NCBI GenBank assembly: GCA_027596075.1
Contig: JADGJC010000256.1
Location: 1 to 59,148 of the forward strand
DNA length: 59,148 nucleotides
Direction of reading: 5' to 3'
DNA from: Rhizophlyctis rosea
Lineage: Eukaryota > Chytridiomycota > Chytridiomycetes > Rhizophlyctidales > Rhizophlyctidaceae
How positions within the stretch are numbered: position 1 is the first letter of the stretch; each line of letters opens with the position of its first letter. Of the stretch, positions 56,331-59,148 are shown one piece after another. The notes below the pieces were generated by a model. The model saw only the letters and a program-made list of their open reading frames with translations, ran no database searches and was not told the DNA's origin. Position numbers and translations under genes: made by a program.

Positions 56331-56816
56331 CGGAGGAGAAAGATGGAATGATTTCGGCGAGCCGGGAGGCTTGGATATAATGCGGACGGGACTCAAATAT
56401 ATGAAATGTAAGGCAACCGGTGATATCAGGATCCGCTGTCAACATTGGGGTCAAAGCTAGATGACCATTTTCGAACACCCAATTCAATGGGATTCAATGA
56501 CATCAGATAATTTTTGGTGTTTTACAGCCGAGTATATCGACTCTTTTCATCCCGTAGCTCTCTGTTACATTTAAGGAGCTCTAGAACCTTCGCGGCGTCG
56601 TTGGTACTACGCATCCTTGCTGCAACGTCATCATGCTCGAGGTTCCAACCCCACTTGAAGCATGATTCATGCGATCAATGAGTTTCATTGGATGCTTCCC
56701 CCAACCATCCTTCAACTGATATCCACATTCAGCTGTACCCACACACCCAAAGGCAACATGAAAGGATTAGGCTTTATGCGTCGATTCCAAACATTTGATA
56801 TGAGCGCCGTCAAGAG
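56331..56816. other. Region without a supported gene
   Basis: About 490 bp of mixed sequence with short frames only. No repeat or RNA gene was seen. Confidence 0.3.
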
Positions 56817-56970
56817 TCAATAGCAAAGCCTGCCACCTTGCAACCACCCGCTCAATTTCCTTTGGCACATCGTTTGCCCGATATGGCTCTGACCGCACAA
56901 GGGAGACCGTTCATGGGAGCCATCTTCCGCATAAAAGGAGACGGAATCGTTCGCCTTCCTCGTTTCCGCT

Positions 56971-57561
56971 CTAGGGAGCTTCGCTTTGCATTGTCCACTC
57001 GCCCAATAGGTTTGGCCGGGAAAGAAACACGACAGTCCGGTAATAATTGCGTTTCTCCTTTTGGCCCCGTCGGACAAATTTATTGAACTCCGCTTGCATC
57101 TTTTCGTACCCTTTATAGCAAGGTGGGATGATCCGCTTCCCGTTTCCGTCTGCACCGAATGACACCAGCACACCTCCGAAAAAAACACCAAGTTCTTCTC
57201 ACAAGTTACGTCCCATATGAGAACCTCCTCATCCATCATTTTGAGGCAGTACCCTGCCCAAAACTGATGAAAAAGCTCCTCATGCGCAACCGTCTCATCA
57301 CTCTTCAAGAATTTGAAGTACCCCGCATACAAAAGTGTGCGGGTAGCGGCATAAGCGAGGCTTGGATTCGATCGAGCCACGGCCGGCGACTGATTCAATC
57401 TCAGCTGGCGGTTCTGCTGCCTAGAAACGCCTTCACCTCTCAAACTAAAGTAACTAACGTCCGTCCGATTGATTGATGGTATGCCATGTCCTTTGCCACA
57501 ACCCACTACTGCAAAGTCCAGACTCGACCAACTCGTTCAGATCATGGTGCTTCAAAGCCAT
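56971..57561 (-). pseudogene. Frameshifted or pseudogenised unknown protein
   Basis: A long minus-strand frame (57506-56817, 229 codons without stop but also without an early ATG) contains FLKSDETVAHEELFHQFWAG and MMDEEVLIWDVTCEKNLVFF. At a T7 homopolymer near 57177-57183 the protein-like reading jumps to another frame: LVSFGADGNGKRIIPPCYKG, KMQAEFNKFVRRGQKEKRNY, TVVFLSRPNLLGEW, ending TAG at 56971. One missing T in the run would explain the switch. An upstream ATG at 57561 (MALKHHDLNELVESG) may be joined through a ~50-bp intron. The family is not recognised; HEELFH is a His/Glu cluster that might bind metal. A sequencing error at the homopolymer is as likely as true decay. Confidence 0.35.
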
Positions 57562-58253
57562 GATAAGCGTTAAGCAATGGAACAAACTGTCTCCGAAGCT
57601 GTGATGAACACTGTCAACTTAAGGGCGCCGGATCATTGACTTTGGACTCTTGTGGGCTGGTCACCAAACGGACGACACTGGCATAGTGTTGCGCCATGTC
57701 CATGGAGGGTGACTTGCATTCTCCTCTGTGACATCATTTTGCGGGCCATCGTACCTATAGGTAGGTGCATTGATTTCAAGGTTGCTCGGGAAGAGACTAC
57801 AAGAAGACCGGTTCTCAGCGCGGAAGGCGAGCGTTTTGTATTCGTTGTGATGGTTGGACGGATCTCCCTATATTTTCGGGAGGCATTTACGGCAGGGAAG
57901 GTCCTGCTGTAGTCGTTTGGGTGCCGGTGGTGGGACCACACGCCGATTTTCCATATCACCGGCATATACTATCACTATCCGCAGTTGGTATATAAGTCAC
58001 TTATACGTATGTTGAGGGGCAAAATGCAATATCACCGGTGTGGTATGAGCACAGATCCCAAGGACCACTTTATTGATGTAGTGATTTTCCAAATTTCCAT
58101 TGAGGTTAGCTGAGGTTGAGTTCATGGTTCTCCACTTCGTCTCCCACTCGGGGCGCTGGAGAGTTATAGGACCATACCGTTATAACACAGTTTGGATATG
58201 TGCCAGACATTTCAACATTCTGTAACCCCTCTTTTCATTATTTGATCAGGTTT

Positions 58254-58377
58254 GTGCCAGTTGCAAGCAGTTGCCATATGACCCTCCTCCCTCCGTCACT
58301 AGCAGGAAATGCCACTGCATAGGTCGTGAGTTCAAGGGTATGATATCCTCGCCAGCGATGCAGTGGTCAACTGGCAC
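58254..58377. repeat. Nested inverted repeats (potential structured element)
   Basis: Outer arms GTGCCAGTTG (58254-58263) and CAACTGGCAC (58368-58377) enclose inner arms CCACTGCAT (58312-58320) and ATGCAGTGG (58358-58366). Inside these is a third small stem AGGGTA-TGA-TATCCT at ~58335-58349. All three helices are nested and mutually compatible. Confidence 0.7.
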
Positions 58378-59028
58378 ACATCCGCCCTCCTCGTCCATCG
58401 CCAATCAAAATGCCCTGGGACTCTGAAAGGGCACCCATGCAGTATTCCTCCGGGCCAGGACTGGGTTCCGTCTGCACCAGCGGACATGTCAATGAGGCTG
58501 TTGTAAGGACATTGCATGAAAACAGGCACCAACAACGCTGAGCCACACCTTACTTAATCGACAAGCTTTCTCTCACAGCAATGGATGTGAGAGGGGGGAC
58601 CAGAAGCATGGACTTTGTAGAAGCTTTGAATTGAGAAAATACAGAATGAGACAGAGTATGGAGTGAGGACCGCATACTGAGTGGAACTCAGAGTTTGACA
58701 GCTAAGGTGTTTGTTGAAAAAGCATATGCACCCTTGTTGAATGATAGATTACCAAACCTCACCAGCTCACCTTCTTGTGTCACAGATGGGCCTGCTGGTA
58801 GATTTGCTTTACCCGCTGATTTCGCAATTGTTCTTTGTCATTAGCTGGTACGCCTCCCTCTAAATCATCCAGAAAGCCCTGGGCCTTTCAAAATACAATT
58901 ACAGTCCGATTCCTCTGAGTATCCATTATATCCTGAATATTGTGGTTCAGAACACCCAACTCCCTTGAGTCTCCAGCTTGACTTCCTCCGTTAGCCCTAC
59001 AAGCCGGGGAGACATATTCCTTCGACGT

Positions 59029-59123
59029 GTCAATTTCGGAGGAACGCGCGACCAATTTCTCCATTTTCCAGACCAATTTCAGAGATTCTTTCTACCAATT
59101 TCCAAAAACACGCTGACCAATTT
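59029..59123 (+). repeat. Phased ACCAATTTC array, about 22-bp spacing
   Basis: ACCAATTT starts at 59051, 59072, 59094 and 59116, with a diverged GTCAATTT at 59029. Spacings are 22, 21, 22 and 22 bp. Four of the five contain CCAAT. The array may continue beyond the right edge. Confidence 0.85.
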
Positions 59124-59148
59124 CAGATAAATGCATCCACTGCTTGAT

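Larger units (their letters stand above)
57562..59148. other. Gene-poor right end
   Basis: About 1.6 kb without a convincing gene. It holds the nested inverted repeats at 58254-58377 and the phased CCAAT-type array at 59029-59123. Short frames (for example 58332-58535 minus and 57652-57912 plus) have no recognisable content. Confidence 0.4.

Noticed and set aside
1..59148. CRISPR array, rRNA operon, intact transposon or virus-derived genes
   Set aside because: No regular spaced repeats of CRISPR length, no rRNA-like sequence, and no transposase, reverse transcriptase or viral replication motifs were seen in any frame.

Overview
The window reads as nuclear DNA of a zoosporic (flagellated) fungus, most likely a chytrid. 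Genes are closely packed, on both strands, and interrupted by many short GT..AG introns of about 50-100 bp. The coding content mixes typical fungal genes (a Zn2Cys6 regulator of the Ert1/AcuK type and a secreted chitin deacetylase with a hevein-type chitin-binding module) with genes kept only in organisms that build motile cilia (TEX9-like and ARMC2-like). All gene models were assembled by eye from exon-sized open frames and splice-site consensus, so exon borders are approximate. No tRNA, rRNA, CRISPR array or intact transposon was recognised.

Layout, left to right. 1-219 is G-rich, poor-looking sequence with the possible tail of a truncated gene. A CH-domain/coiled-coil protein (-) is divergent from the phosphatase/ribosome-assembly factor YVH1/DUSP12 (+), which converges on a tRNA m5C methyltransferase of the Trm4/NSUN2 family (-). 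Next comes a membrane-anchored protein built on a bacterial-type solute-binding fold (+). At 11.6-19.8 kb lie a dynamin-like GTPase (-), an atypical HSPA12-like Hsp70 ATPase (-) and an unrecognised coiled-coil protein (+). Then follow an F-box-like/ankyrin protein (-), galactose-1-phosphate uridylyltransferase (+), and a head-to-head pair of presumed flagellar genes (TEX9-like - / ARMC2-like +) sharing a 310-bp promoter. TSR3 (-) and a long BRPF/Nto1-like PHD-PHD-bromodomain protein (-) come next; the latter is interrupted by a 10-N gap that looks like an unmerged assembly overlap. COP9 signalosome subunit 4 (+), a WD40-like protein (-), an unrecognised protein (-), the chitin deacetylase (-), a decayed methyltransferase copy (-) and the Ert1/AcuK-like factor (+) follow. 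The last 3.5 kb holds only weak or damaged open frames, a nested hairpin and a phased CCAAT array.

Most genes are independent housekeeping functions: rRNA and tRNA modification (TSR3, Trm4, YVH1), chromatin and protein turnover (BRPF/Nto1, CSN4) and carbon metabolism (GALT, Ert1/AcuK). The most unusual parts are the membrane-tethered solute-binding protein, the dynamin-like/Hsp70-like/coiled-coil neighbourhood, the bidirectional flagellar promoter, and several short tandem duplications and arrays with about 21-22 bp spacing.
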